From Oscillospiraceae bacterium (GTDB lineage: Bacteria > Bacillota > Clostridia > Oscillospirales > Ruminococcaceae), in NCBI GenBank assembly GCA_017513135.1, contig JAFWDH010000019.1, forward strand, positions 62,001 to 126,000: DNA of 64,000 nt. Direction: 5' to 3'. Each line of letters starts with the position of its first letter. Position 1 is the first letter of the stretch. This document shows positions 16,507-25,272 of this stretch, piece after piece. A program made the position numbers and the translations under genes. The notes under the pieces are model-generated. The model saw only the letters and a list, made by a program, of their open reading frames with translations. It had not been told where the DNA came from and did not search any database.

Positions 16507-17247
16507 ATGGAATATGTAGTCTATCTGTCCGACAGCAAGATCGACATGCTATACGATCAGATCAACAGGGCTGATGCCGAGACAGAGACAGAGGGCGAGA
16601 TCAAGCTCGGCTTCTTCACGATCAAGCGGTCCAGGAAGAGGGACAATAAGCTCAACAGGTTCGAGAAGCTTGAGCGCGTCACGACTGCGCTCATGAACAG
16701 GATAGGAAGTCCTTTTGACGAAAGAATACCGTCGTATGTTTCCGATACGCTCAGTATGACGTGGAGGTCTTTAGAACACACTAAACAGGCGACCTACTGG
16801 ATCGGAGAGGGAGGAAATAACGGCATATACACGAAACTTCTCCTCATAGGATCCACAAAGAACGTCATAGGGGAAGATCCTGAGGGCAGCGATTCGGCAA
16901 CACACTCTTCTCTCATGCACTTTCTGAATGCGTTCAGGAAGGAGTTTGAGATACCCGATAACGGATATGCCGCGACATACATCAGTTTAAGCCAGGACAA
17001 AAACGGGAATACGGTCAAGACCCTTGTAGACGCCAGCGAATTCGATCCCAGCAGGATGATAGATATACTCTACAACTCAACTGGCAGCCGGCGGGGGTTC
17101 TATGATGAATATAAATTCCTGGCGAAAGTGCTGACTTCAGAAGAGCATCATGATAAGTACGGAAGAACGGAAAGATACATCATTGCAACTCCATTGTATG
17201 TGTCGTTGGCCGAAAAAGAAAAACAGAGTAAAGAACCGATCAAATAA
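16507..17247 (+). CDS. Hypothetical protein resembling the SAVMC3_10250/DUF7019 type, 246 aa
   Basis: Two ATGs occur at 16501 and 16507; the second is properly spaced from AAGGGGG. The N-terminus (EYVVYLSDSKIDMLYDQI) matches what I remember of the SAVMC3_10250 family. A Thr/Glu and Lys/Arg-rich linker is followed by a larger domain with YWIGEGGNNGIYTKLLLIGS and LMHFLNAFRKEF. No signal or membrane segment, so cytosolic. Some members of this family neighbour defence genes, but its role is not established. It ends before a good terminator and probably stands alone. Confidence 0.6.
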   Translation: MEYVVYLSDSKIDMLYDQINRADAETETEGEIKLGFFTIKRSRKRDNKLNRFEKLERVTTALMNRIGSPFDERIPSYVSDTLSMTWRSLEHTKQATYWIGEGGNNGIYTKLLLIGSTKNVIGEDPEGSDSATHSSLMHFLNAFRKEFEIPDNGYAATYISLSQDKNGNTVKTLVDASEFDPSRMIDILYNSTGSRRGFYDEYKFLAKVLTSEEHHDKYGRTERYIIATPLYVSLAEKEKQSKEPIK

Positions 17248-17261
17248 AGATAAGACAAGAC

Positions 17262-17296
17262 AAAAAGCAAGGCGGTATAAGACCTCCTTGCTTTTT
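17262..17296 (+). terminator. Rho-independent terminator
   Basis: AAAAAGCAAGG (17262-17272) pairs with CCTTGCTTTTT (17286-17296), ending in a T-tract. Confidence 0.85.
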
Positions 17297-17323
17297 GTTA
17301 TGCGCTGTTCCGATAAAATTTAG

Positions 17324-17377
17324 TATAATCTGTGTAAGAAATACAGTTTAAAGATTGTAAAGCAATAATGCTTTACA
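17324..17377 (+). promoter_or_regulatory. -10 box and downstream operator-like dyad of the flavin reductase gene
   Basis: TATAAT lies at 17324-17329 without a clear -35. About 27 bases downstream, TGTAAAGC (17356-17363) and GCTTTACA (17370-17377) form a perfect dyad with a six-base spacer, which fits an operator in the leader. Similar TGTAAAG dyads occur at 35752 and 55584. Confidence 0.5.
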
Positions 17378-17432
17378 GTGCCGTTTGAAGGCCGCAGAGG
17401 GCAGACACGCGCTTCTTAAGAGGAGAATCATT

Positions 17433-18071
17433 ATGAAGACCATCATCATCAACGCAGGCCCCAGAAAGAACTGGAACACCGACCTTATGCTCAAGGAGGC
17501 GCAGAAAGGCGCCGGATCAGCGGGAGCAGAAACAGAATACATAGACCTGTATGACCTTGATTTCAAGGGCTGCAGAAGCTGCCTTGCATGCAAGATCAAA
17601 GGGGCGGAGAGAAACAAGTGCTACTGGAAGGACGATCTGTCGCCGGTAATAGAAAAGATACTCAGCGCGGATGCCGTCATAATAGGATCGCCTATATACC
17701 TCGGGGAGCCCACAGCCGTGTTCCGCGCGCTGTACGAGAGGCTCGTGTTCTGCATTCTGTCATATGAGGGAAATCCTTATTTTGAAGGAAAGCTCAATGT
17801 AGGCCTTATATTCACAATGAACGCGGGCAGGGAGTTCTTCGACGAGACCTTCAGGCCGTATGTATCGAACCTGGAGAACACCTTCAGGAGGTTCTTCCGC
17901 GGGAAGGCTGAGACCGTTGCCGCATGCCTCACGATGCAGGTCAGCGACTACAGCAGATACAGCATGGGCAGGTTCGATCCGGAAGAGAGAAAGCTGAGCA
18001 GGCAGGAACAGTTCCCGCAGGACCTCGCAGCAGCGTTCGAGCTCGGAACCGGACTGAGCAGGGCCGAATAA
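17433..18071 (+). CDS. NADPH-dependent FMN reductase / flavodoxin-fold oxidoreductase
   Basis: 212 residues from the ATG at 17433 (AGAGGAG site). The flavodoxin fold is clear: IIINAGPRKNWNTDLM at the FMN phosphate loop, a cysteine-containing CRSCLACKIKG segment at about 48-58 as in iron-sulfur flavoproteins, and VIIGSPIYLGEPTAVFRALYERL. It probably binds FMN and reduces small molecules or metal centres using NAD(P)H. Substrate unknown. A dyad in its leader suggests single-gene regulation, perhaps by redox or metal status. Confidence 0.85.
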   Translation: MKTIIINAGPRKNWNTDLMLKEAQKGAGSAGAETEYIDLYDLDFKGCRSCLACKIKGAERNKCYWKDDLSPVIEKILSADAVIIGSPIYLGEPTAVFRALYERLVFCILSYEGNPYFEGKLNVGLIFTMNAGREFFDETFRPYVSNLENTFRRFFRGKAETVAACLTMQVSDYSRYSMGRFDPEERKLSRQEQFPQDLAAAFELGTGLSRAE

Positions 18072-18118
18072 CGGGAACAGAAAAGACCGGGCAAATACGC
18101 GTATAAGGAGCTTCAGTC

Positions 18119-19906
18119 ATGTTAGAGAAACTCACCCCCATATCCATAGGAAAGGAAGCCACGGAATACAGGAACCTTATGGGTGAAGTGGTCTGCAGGG
18201 CGTACAAGGACAGCAGCGGACATGTGACCTTCTATGACGCCGGAGGCAGAGAGATAATGCTCCAGAGGATCACGGGTCCTTCCGGAAGAACGGATACGTA
18301 TGACTATTCCGGAAATCTCATCTCAACGACAGCTAGGGACGACAGAGGGGTCGCCGTCACGACCGACCCATACGGATACGAGCTGGGCAAGACCTATACA
18401 GACGACAGCGGAGCCATATACGTATCACGCGTGCACGGAGAGCACGGAAAAATGACCTTCAGCGATGTCGTCGACGAAATGGAGCTGGAAGCCATCGCCA
18501 GTAATGAAAAACAGCTCCGTGAGTACCTCGGCAGCAGAAAAGAGCGGTCCTTCTGCGTGCCGAGCGCTGATCAGCAGAACAGGATGAGACCATCGGTGCC
18601 GTGCTCACCTCAGGACGCAGCTGAATACCTGAGATTTGCAGCGCAGCTCCTTTACGAAAACGGAGTAAAGCCGGAGTCCTTCGTCGGGGAATACCGGACC
18701 AGAAAGGATGTCATAAAGCGCGGACCCTTCGGGCTTCTGTCAAGAGACGACAGCAAAAAGGTAAGGGTGCCGGTGGAGAGGTACTGGGAACTCAGGGATT
18801 CCGGCATAAGGATCGAGCACAGGGACGAGACAGTCGATATCTATGAAGACCATGAGTACATCTGCCTGCTCCCGGGCGGGAAGCTCATGAAGCGGACTTC
18901 AGAGGAGAAGAGCTTCAGGGACTACAAGATCCCTTATCAGGAAAACGAGAAGGGATCGAGCGCTCTCAGTACGGACTACGATCCCGCCGGATACGTGGCA
19001 CTCGCGGACTGGCGTCTCAGTGAGTCTAAGATAGACATGTCCTTTGAAAAGTACATACAGCAGAAAGCCGTCTCACCGGTCAATGATCTGTACATCGAGG
19101 AGATCCGGCAGCAGGTAAATAAGGAACAGGAGGAGCTCATGGAGCCCCGGACGACGGAACAGCGCGAATTCAGCGACCTTCACTGGTCGGCCGCGATCGT
19201 GTTCATTCTCGTTCTGCTCACGAGCAGAGTTTTTCCCGGATGGGTCCCGTATATGATAACGGGAACGGCGTTCATAGTACTATGGACGCAGTATATACAA
19301 TACGACGCCGGGCTCAGGCCGATGAGCGGGACCGTTTGGTTCGAGGTCATAGTCACAGCGCTTACCGGCGTTACGATGCTGGTCAAGTACAAGTTCAATG
19401 AATGGCTGTATCACAACTATTACGACAACCGGGTGCCCTTGATCCTGCTCGGCTGTATAATCGCCATAATGCTGGCGAGCGCCATAGGAAAGATCTCCGC
19501 GTCCGCGAAAGGCACAAATGCTCCGGTGAAGCTCAGGGCAGGAAGTATTTCCGCGGTCAAACTGGTGTCTGCGCTGGTCCTTATCGGGGCGGCGGCGCTG
19601 AGGCTCTGGTCAAAGAGAACTTTCATGAGCGATCCCGCGAGGTATTCGGTGATACTTCTTGCTGCTGAGGCAGCCTGTATCGTCTTCGGGGCTGACTGGA
19701 GGATATGCGCAGGGCTCTATCTGCTCTACGGGATATTCAACGCAAGCGATCTGATCGACGCGTTCCGCCCGAGTGAATGGAGCTGGTTCTTCCGCACCGA
19801 AGTCGGTGTCTGCGGTTTCATAGCGGCAGCTGTTGCAGGCCTCGTGACGCTTTGGGCCATCCTTGAGGCTGTCAGAAATAAGAAAGACACGAAAGACAAT
19901 AAGTGA
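18119..19906 (+). CDS. Large membrane protein with YD-like N-terminal repeats, 595 aa
   Basis: Start has AAGGAG. Residues 15-130 contain YD-like units (FYDAGGREIMLQRI, TDTYDYSGNLIST) as in the protein at 15772. A charged middle section (130-345) carries many Asp/Glu and Arg. From about 355 to 585 there are seven or eight hydrophobic helices (AAIVFILVLLTSRVF, MITGTAFIVLWTQYI, VTMLVKYKF and others). No family recognised. The N-terminal part lacks a signal and is probably cytosolic. It follows the flavin reductase gene by 47 bases and might share its transcript. Confidence 0.7.
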   Translation: MLEKLTPISIGKEATEYRNLMGEVVCRAYKDSSGHVTFYDAGGREIMLQRITGPSGRTDTYDYSGNLISTTARDDRGVAVTTDPYGYELGKTYTDDSGAIYVSRVHGEHGKMTFSDVVDEMELEAIASNEKQLREYLGSRKERSFCVPSADQQNRMRPSVPCSPQDAAEYLRFAAQLLYENGVKPESFVGEYRTRKDVIKRGPFGLLSRDDSKKVRVPVERYWELRDSGIRIEHRDETVDIYEDHEYICLLPGGKLMKRTSEEKSFRDYKIPYQENEKGSSALSTDYDPAGYVALADWRLSESKIDMSFEKYIQQKAVSPVNDLYIEEIRQQVNKEQEELMEPRTTEQREFSDLHWSAAIVFILVLLTSRVFPGWVPYMITGTAFIVLWTQYIQYDAGLRPMSGTVWFEVIVTALTGVTMLVKYKFNEWLYHNYYDNRVPLILLGCIIAIMLASAIGKISASAKGTNAPVKLRAGSISAVKLVSALVLIGAAALRLWSKRTFMSDPARYSVILLAAEAACIVFGADWRICAGLYLLYGIFNASDLIDAFRPSEWSWFFRTEVGVCGFIAAAVAGLVTLWAILEAVRNKKDTKDNK

Positions 19907-20098
19907 ACTGTTATCTTTTGTATGTCCGTTTCTTGTAATGCGTTTCGGGATGTGTCATTATTCCAGTAGCATTAAATGCTAAGCGTAAACACTTGGAGAA
20001 AGTGTTTGAAATATAAAGAAGTTTTCCGGAAGGCTGATCCGCAGCCTTCCTTTCCGGCGAATGGATCGCATATATAACACGGGAAAGGAGATCTTGTG

Positions 20099-22588
20099 AT
20101 GAAGAAGACGCTTGGAGTATTCATAGCGCTGCTGATGATACTGTCGATGGTTCCCGCCGCGGTCATGGCGGAGGACGTCAAATACCCTCTTTGGGTCGGG
20201 GACGTGCAGGTGAGCAGCGATGTCCATAGCGGAGAAGGGTGGTCATTTGACGGAAATGCCTCAGGAGGTACTCTGACGCTGGACGGCGCTTCGATAAGCG
20301 CATCCACTCCGATAGCACCTTATTTTGAGAATAAAGCGAACATCAGGATCGAGGAGAATGCTGCATTCGATCTGCAGATATACGTTTCCGGGAATAACAC
20401 GCTTTCCGCACCGGGAAACGGTTACGGCATATATGTCTATTCGGAAGATGCTTCGAAGAATTCTTTGACTATCACCGGTCCGGGCAAGCTTACGGTATCC
20501 GGAGCCGGTTGGGGCATTAGTGTCACTTCCGGCGATCCTTTCTGGATAGATAAAACAACGATCAGTGTTGAAGCAAAATCTACCGGGATCGTCGCTGATG
20601 ACATAACGATCAGCGACAGCGATGTTACAGTTTATGGCCGTTCGTACGGATTATCGTGTGATTCGCTGACCATCAGCGACAGTAATGTTTCATCCGAAGG
20701 CGGAGATGGAGTCGGGATCTACTGCATTGAAGGGAAGGGACTCAAGGTCTCCGGTGACAGCTATGTGGATGTTATCGGCAAAACTGACACGCAGAGTGAA
20801 CCCGGTGCAATTTACTGCTGCAATGTCGAACTTGGAGAAGACGTTGAAGTCATGGGACCGGAAGGTGTCAGTATCAAGAGAGAGTCTGAGACCGGACCCT
20901 ATCGTGCCTACAAAGAAGACGGAAGCCTCGCGACCGAAGTTATCATCGGAAGGGCATATCCGCTCTGGGTAGGCGAGGGACAGGTAACGACCGGGAATAT
21001 GAAAGATCTGACCGTGATCGGCGGAGTTACAGCTGCGGAAGGCGGGAAGGTCAGTTTCCGGGTCGAGAAAGACAGCGAGACCGGCGATAAGAAAAACATA
21101 CTGACTTTGGATAACGCTACCATTGACGGCTTTCATGAATCTAATGGCACGAAAAGCAGAATCAGATTTGAAAAGATGGATCTTACTATCGAAGTGAGCG
21201 GTGAGAGCCGCGTAGGCAGCGAGGATTTCGGTTACGGGATATCAAGCAATGGAACGCTGACCTTTGAAGGAGACGGCAGCGTGAGCGTCTCAGGAGGTAG
21301 CACAGGGATCAATGCTTACGGAAATGATGTGATCATAAACGGCGGAGATATCAGCGCCATAGGAAAGGTGTATGGATTATACGCTGTTTGCAGAACAGCA
21401 TATGATTTTGTTAGCGGTGAAAATATAGATCACGGGGGATTCGTCACAGTGAACGCGGGATCGCTGAACGCAGTTTCCACTGACACCGTCGATTCCTGCT
21501 CGGCTATAAATGTCCGCAAGCTTACTGTTAACGGAGGGAAACTGACCGCAGAGACCAGGAATGAAGAACTGGTTATCTACGAAAGCGAGATATCAGCGAT
21601 AGTATCAAGAGACGTACCGGCTCTGGGAGAAGGCATATACATCATAAGTCCGCAGAACGGGGAGTTCATGCAGTTCAAAGTCTATGGACGGGATCAGTAC
21701 CTGATCACAGACGGGGAGAACAGAGTCGGCAAAGCTGTCATAGGACCTGCCGGAAAGATAGTCTTCCAGAACTATGACGGCGCAGTCCTGCAGAGCTCGA
21801 CCGTCGGGATCGGAGAGATACCGGTATACGAGGGCGATGAACCGGAGAAGGATCCTGACGCGCAGTACACATACAAGTTTGCCGGGTGGGATACGGAACC
21901 GGTCGCTGTTACCGGCGACGCAACGTACACCGCGAAATATGACAGTTTTCTCAGGGAATACACCGTTACATTCGAGAACTATGACGGCGCTGTCCTGCAG
22001 AGCGGGAAGGTCAAATACGGCGATATACCTGCCTACAGCGGAAAGGAACCTGTAAAGCCTGAGGATGAGAAGTATACCTATTCCTTTGACGGCTGGACGC
22101 CTTCAGTGGTAAAGGTGACCGGCGAAGCCAGATACACAGCCGTGTTCAAGGCAATTGAGAAGGATCCCGTATACACCGTGACCGAAGGAGCAGACGGCAG
22201 CTGGACCAAGGGAAGCGGCGAAGGCTTCAGCATCACCGTGAAGCGCAGCTTCGACGATGACGAGTGCTTCAGCCACTTCACCGGAGTGTCGGTGGACGGC
22301 AAGGCTCTGGAAAAGAGCGCGTACACCGCGGTGAAGGGAAGCACGGTAGTCACTCTCGGCGCGGACGCTCTGGAACAGCTCTCGGAAGGCGGACATACCG
22401 TCACGGTGGAGTTCGACGACGGCGAAGCGGAGACCGCGATCACCGTGAAGCCGGAAGAGAAGAAAGACGATGTACCGGATACCGGTAACGAGGATCATAT
22501 GGTCCTGTTCACCGTGATATCGTTCATCTCGGCGGTATCGCTCGGAGCTGTCCTGACCCTTAAGAAAGAACTGCTCGGATCCAAATAA
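20099..22588 (+). CDS. Sortase-anchored surface protein with beta-helix and InlB B-type repeats
   Basis: 829 residues; the ATG at 20099 sits nine bases after AAAGGAG. Signal peptide cleaved near A-V-M-A-E. Two related halves, each opening with YPLWVG(D/E)VQV-like sequence, carry short beta repeats (about 25-540). Two Listeria-Bacteroides-type repeats follow (FENYDGAVLQS at about 560 and 625), then the TKGSG module shared with the 7820 protein. The end is V-P-D-T-G plus a hydrophobic helix and basic tail, a sortase signal. Probably an adhesin on the cell wall; no catalytic motif seen. Confidence 0.85.
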   Translation: MKKTLGVFIALLMILSMVPAAVMAEDVKYPLWVGDVQVSSDVHSGEGWSFDGNASGGTLTLDGASISASTPIAPYFENKANIRIEENAAFDLQIYVSGNNTLSAPGNGYGIYVYSEDASKNSLTITGPGKLTVSGAGWGISVTSGDPFWIDKTTISVEAKSTGIVADDITISDSDVTVYGRSYGLSCDSLTISDSNVSSEGGDGVGIYCIEGKGLKVSGDSYVDVIGKTDTQSEPGAIYCCNVELGEDVEVMGPEGVSIKRESETGPYRAYKEDGSLATEVIIGRAYPLWVGEGQVTTGNMKDLTVIGGVTAAEGGKVSFRVEKDSETGDKKNILTLDNATIDGFHESNGTKSRIRFEKMDLTIEVSGESRVGSEDFGYGISSNGTLTFEGDGSVSVSGGSTGINAYGNDVIINGGDISAIGKVYGLYAVCRTAYDFVSGENIDHGGFVTVNAGSLNAVSTDTVDSCSAINVRKLTVNGGKLTAETRNEELVIYESEISAIVSRDVPALGEGIYIISPQNGEFMQFKVYGRDQYLITDGENRVGKAVIGPAGKIVFQNYDGAVLQSSTVGIGEIPVYEGDEPEKDPDAQYTYKFAGWDTEPVAVTGDATYTAKYDSFLREYTVTFENYDGAVLQSGKVKYGDIPAYSGKEPVKPEDEKYTYSFDGWTPSVVKVTGEARYTAVFKAIEKDPVYTVTEGADGSWTKGSGEGFSITVKRSFDDDECFSHFTGVSVDGKALEKSAYTAVKGSTVVTLGADALEQLSEGGHTVTVEFDDGEAETAITVKPEEKKDDVPDTGNEDHMVLFTVISFISAVSLGAVLTLKKELLGSK

Positions 22589-22607
22589 GCACATATACGT
22601 TTTAAAC

Positions 22608-22636
22608 AAAGGCGGAAACATTAAGTTTCCGCCTTT
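22608..22636 (+). terminator. Rho-independent terminator
   Basis: AAAGGCGGAAAC (22608-22619) pairs perfectly with GTTTCCGCCTTT (22625-22636). Confidence 0.85.
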
Positions 22637-22751
22637 ATGGTTTTCCGGGATCGGTAACGGTTTTTTCTTCTTAGTACATTATTGCGTACAGGTCCGTGAT
22701 TATCCTTATAGCATACAGCGATTATTTGGCAGTACAGGAGGTTCACGGATC

Positions 22752-23009
22752 ATGGAGATCAAAAGAGAAGATATCACAGCGTACAGCGCGAGCGGAGCGT
22801 TCGAAAGAGAAGCAAGAAACTATTTTGACGAATACTTTGAACTCACGGGAACAGAGTTCCCGGCATGCGACAGAAACAGGTGGAGCAGCCTTGATGAATG
22901 GCTGACCGATCTGAAGCTTGCGGTATACAGGGAACAGGCGATACGGGAGGTCTACGGGAACATAAAAAACCCTCAGGGCTCTGAAAGCGGCGCTTTCAGA
23001 GCCGGCTGA
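22752..23009 (+). CDS. Hypothetical small protein, 85 aa
   Basis: ATG at 22752 with AGGAGG 13 bases upstream. An acidic N-terminal half (SGAFEREARNYFDEYFEL) and a tryptophan-containing middle (RWSSLDEWLTDLKLAVYREQAIREVY) suggest a small helical cytosolic protein. No family recognised. The last codons overlap a perfect hairpin (GGCTCTGAAAGC/GCTTTCAGAGCC near 22978-23005), so the 3' end may double as a transcript-end signal. It precedes the gene interrupted by the IS element. Confidence 0.5.
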   Translation: MEIKREDITAYSASGAFEREARNYFDEYFELTGTEFPACDRNRWSSLDEWLTDLKLAVYREQAIREVYGNIKNPQGSESGAFRAG

Positions 23010-23322
23010 AGGCCTATTGAATGATACGGCCTGGGTCAGCGCCGGAAATGTAAACCTTCGGTTGACCTGTTCGTCGTCATATAGAGTATTATTAGATCAA
23101 TGATACAGAAGGAGGCATAATACTATGTCTATGATAAGCCCGAAGACTTTTATTACCGAGGCGAGAATACCCGTGCTTTCAAACATGGGATGAATCGCCA
23201 CAAAGTACATGTAAATGAATATTGAACTTTCTTTGTGTTTGCAGTAGAATGATGCCAACGAAAGATGATGCCGGCGGTATATGCCGCAAGTGAATGATTC
23301 AGTTGAATGACCAGATACTTAC

Positions 23323-23349
23323 ACGCTCATCTTTGGATGAGCGTTTTTT
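23323..23349 (+). terminator. Terminator within the tnpB leader
   Basis: ACGCTCATC (23323-23331) pairs perfectly with GATGAGCGT (23336-23344), loop TTTG, then six Ts. It would block read-in transcription from the host gene. It overlaps the longest tnpB frame, which argues for a downstream start. Confidence 0.75.
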
Positions 23350-23371
23350 GTTGAATGGAACCGATGAAGAG

Positions 23372-24655
23372 ATGACAGACACGACTGATAAATACATAAA
23401 GATCAAAGAAAAAGGAAGAGCCACGAAAAAGCGGCATTCAGACATGATCTGCAGATGCTATGAGGTCAAGGTGGATTCTTCCAGAATGTCAAAGGCTCAG
23501 AGGCAGGCAGTCAGCGCTCTGTTCCGTGAGGCCAAATGGTTCAGGAACGCGTATATCGCTGATATGCATAACGTGACCTGGAAAGATAAAAGCGTTTCTG
23601 TAAAGGCCGGAGAAGTATCTGAATCGAGAGAAATCAAAGTCCTCGGAAGCCAGATAAGGCAGTCCATCATCAATGAAGTCAAAGACTCGCTGAAAAGCCT
23701 GTCAGCGCTTAAGAAAAAAGGGTATAAGGCAGGAGCCTTGAGATTCAGGTCTGTCTGCAACAGCGTGGGACTGAGCCAGTATCGTGTAACGTATGACATC
23801 GACAGAGAACACTCAGCGATCCGTGTGCAGAACATAAAGAAGCGCTTTAAGGTGAGAGGGCTTGATCAGATCCCCGAGGCTGCTGAGATAGCAAACTCGA
23901 GATTTATCAGGAAGGCGTCAGGACTGTATTTCCATATAACGTGCTTCATGCCGAAAGAGGAGAAGATACTTCCTCACAAGCAGGTGGGAATAGACTTCGG
24001 GATAGAGAACAATCTTGTCTTCAGCGACGGCAGAGAGCCAATAAACATCTCAGTGCCCGAAAGCAGGGGAACTAAGCTCGCAGCAAAGAGGATGAACAAA
24101 GCTCTTACTCATAGCGGGTATAAGAAGAGCAGGAAGCACTTCAAAAGAAAAGCAAAGCTGCAGAGAGCATACGAGAAAGACAATAACAGAAGAAAGGATC
24201 TCGCCAATAAGGCAGTACATGAGATCCTGAGCAACTATGACTTCATCGCCATCCAGGATGAGATGATACACAACTGGCATAAGGGGCTGTTCGGAAGACA
24301 GGTCCAGCATTCAGCCCTGGGCGTGATCAAAGCGGAACTGAAGAAGAGTTCAAACGTCCATGTGGTGAGCAGGAACTATCCCTCCACACAGATATGTCCC
24401 ATGTGCGGCAGACTGACAAAGCATCCTCTGAATGAAAGAAGCTATACCTGCGATCACTGCGGATATCACCATCGCTCAAGAGATGTAAAGGCAGCGATTT
24501 CGATCCTGGAAGAAGCGGTAAAGGAATACATGCTCTCCGGAACAGAGAGCTCAGAGTCCCGCGGAGGTCAGACCCGATACTCCAGGACGGTAATATACCA
24601 GTACTGGAGCAAGGTCATTGCCTGTGAAACGGGAAGCTCGTGCTTTCAAGCATGA
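23372..24655 (+). CDS. tnpB: TnpB RNA-guided nuclease of IS605 type
   Basis: The frame opens at 23294, but that part overlaps a terminator; the ATG at 23372 follows GAAGAG and is preferred (427 residues). RuvC-type motifs are intact: VGIDFGIENNLV (first Asp), IAIQDEMI (Glu) and the final SRDVKAAISIL (Asp). A zinc ribbon (CPMCG...CDHCG) lies before the last motif. N-terminal CYEVKVDSSRMSKAQRQAV is typical of the family. TnpB uses an RNA from the element's right end to cut DNA beside a TAM, which preserves the element at its donor site. The gene overlaps the right-end hairpin, so the guide RNA comes from the 3' end of the same transcript. Confidence 0.9.
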   Translation: MTDTTDKYIKIKEKGRATKKRHSDMICRCYEVKVDSSRMSKAQRQAVSALFREAKWFRNAYIADMHNVTWKDKSVSVKAGEVSESREIKVLGSQIRQSIINEVKDSLKSLSALKKKGYKAGALRFRSVCNSVGLSQYRVTYDIDREHSAIRVQNIKKRFKVRGLDQIPEAAEIANSRFIRKASGLYFHITCFMPKEEKILPHKQVGIDFGIENNLVFSDGREPINISVPESRGTKLAAKRMNKALTHSGYKKSRKHFKRKAKLQRAYEKDNNRRKDLANKAVHEILSNYDFIAIQDEMIHNWHKGLFGRQVQHSALGVIKAELKKSSNVHVVSRNYPSTQICPMCGRLTKHPLNERSYTCDHCGYHHRSRDVKAAISILEEAVKEYMLSGTESSESRGGQTRYSRTVIYQYWSKVIACETGSSCFQA

Positions 24656-24664
24656 GTAGTTCAC
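24520..24664 (+). ncRNA. Predicted omega RNA (reRNA) scaffold
   Basis: By homology to characterised IS605 TnpB systems, the 3' end of tnpB and the right end encode the scaffold RNA. The visible parts are a hairpin at 24637-24656 and the terminal GTAGTTCAC. The guide would be the following host bases from 24665. The 5' boundary given is only approximate. Confidence 0.55.
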
Positions 24665-25272
24665 TGAACTGGAATGTAAAGGCAAGACCTATAAGGAACT
24701 GACAGAGATCAGGGACGAACTGATCAGGGATATATTTGAGTTCGAAAAAGGGAAGATGACAGTGCAGGAATACCAGATCCTGCCTTCTCCTGAGACCGTC
24801 TATGAAATGAACCTGGAGTATCTCGGGGAGCTTTGCAAACTGATCTCGGAAACATACGCCGAAGAAACTGCAAAGGAAGATGAAGAAGCATCGGAAGTCT
24901 GTCCGGGATGGATGATCAGGCTGCTGATCAAAAATCTCAAGGCGGAAGGGGACGGATATACTACGACGACATGGCAGCTTCTGAAAGATACGGGATTCGA
25001 TATGGACAAGATCGATGAAACAGTTCTGAGAGAAGTTCATACCGCTCTGTTCGAAGCGGCTGATAAAGAGGGACTGATACTGGACATGTTTGCGCATGAC
25101 GGCAAGCTGGAAGGTCTGTTTTATGTTCTCGATTATGTTGTCAGGAAGAAAGAGGAATAACAATCCACTTACTTGTTTCTGTTATGATCAAGTCTTTCCA
25201 TATGATGAGGGACGGTTTAATCTATAATAAAGGAAATACTATATAGGATCTAAGATCATGGAGGAAGTCTTA

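Larger units (their letters stand above)
23154..24664 (+). mobile_element. IS200/IS605-type TnpB-only element
   Basis: The boundaries are fixed by the restored frame of the host gene. TTTAT (23149-23153) lies at the left junction, as expected of a TAM-type target for IS605 TnpB. Both ends carry matching subterminal hairpins: CCCGTG...CATGGG (23170-23189) and CTCGTG...CATGAG (24637-24656). There is no target duplication, also typical. The ambiguity of one base (T on both sides) means 23155-24665 is equally possible. No tnpA (Y1 transposase) is present, so movement needs a helper. Confidence 0.85.
23125..25160 (+). pseudogene. Small gene interrupted by a TnpB element
   Basis: An ATG at 23125 with GGAGG 10 bases upstream opens a frame that is cut at 23153 (after MSMISPKTF plus two bases). 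The same frame resumes at 24665 and runs to 25160. Joining the two pieces restores one uninterrupted frame of 174 residues beginning MSMISPKTFIELECKG. The product is acidic with Thr-rich and helical parts (YTTTTWQLLKDTGFDMDK, LHDGKLEGLFYVLDYVV-type end); no family recognised. In its present state it is inactivated, although an internal ATG at 24756 could give the C-terminal 134 residues. Confidence 0.8.

Noticed and set aside
22978-23005. Perfect hairpin at the end of the 85-residue gene as a terminator
   Set aside because: No T-tract and it lies inside the coding frame; kept only as a remark in the gene entry.
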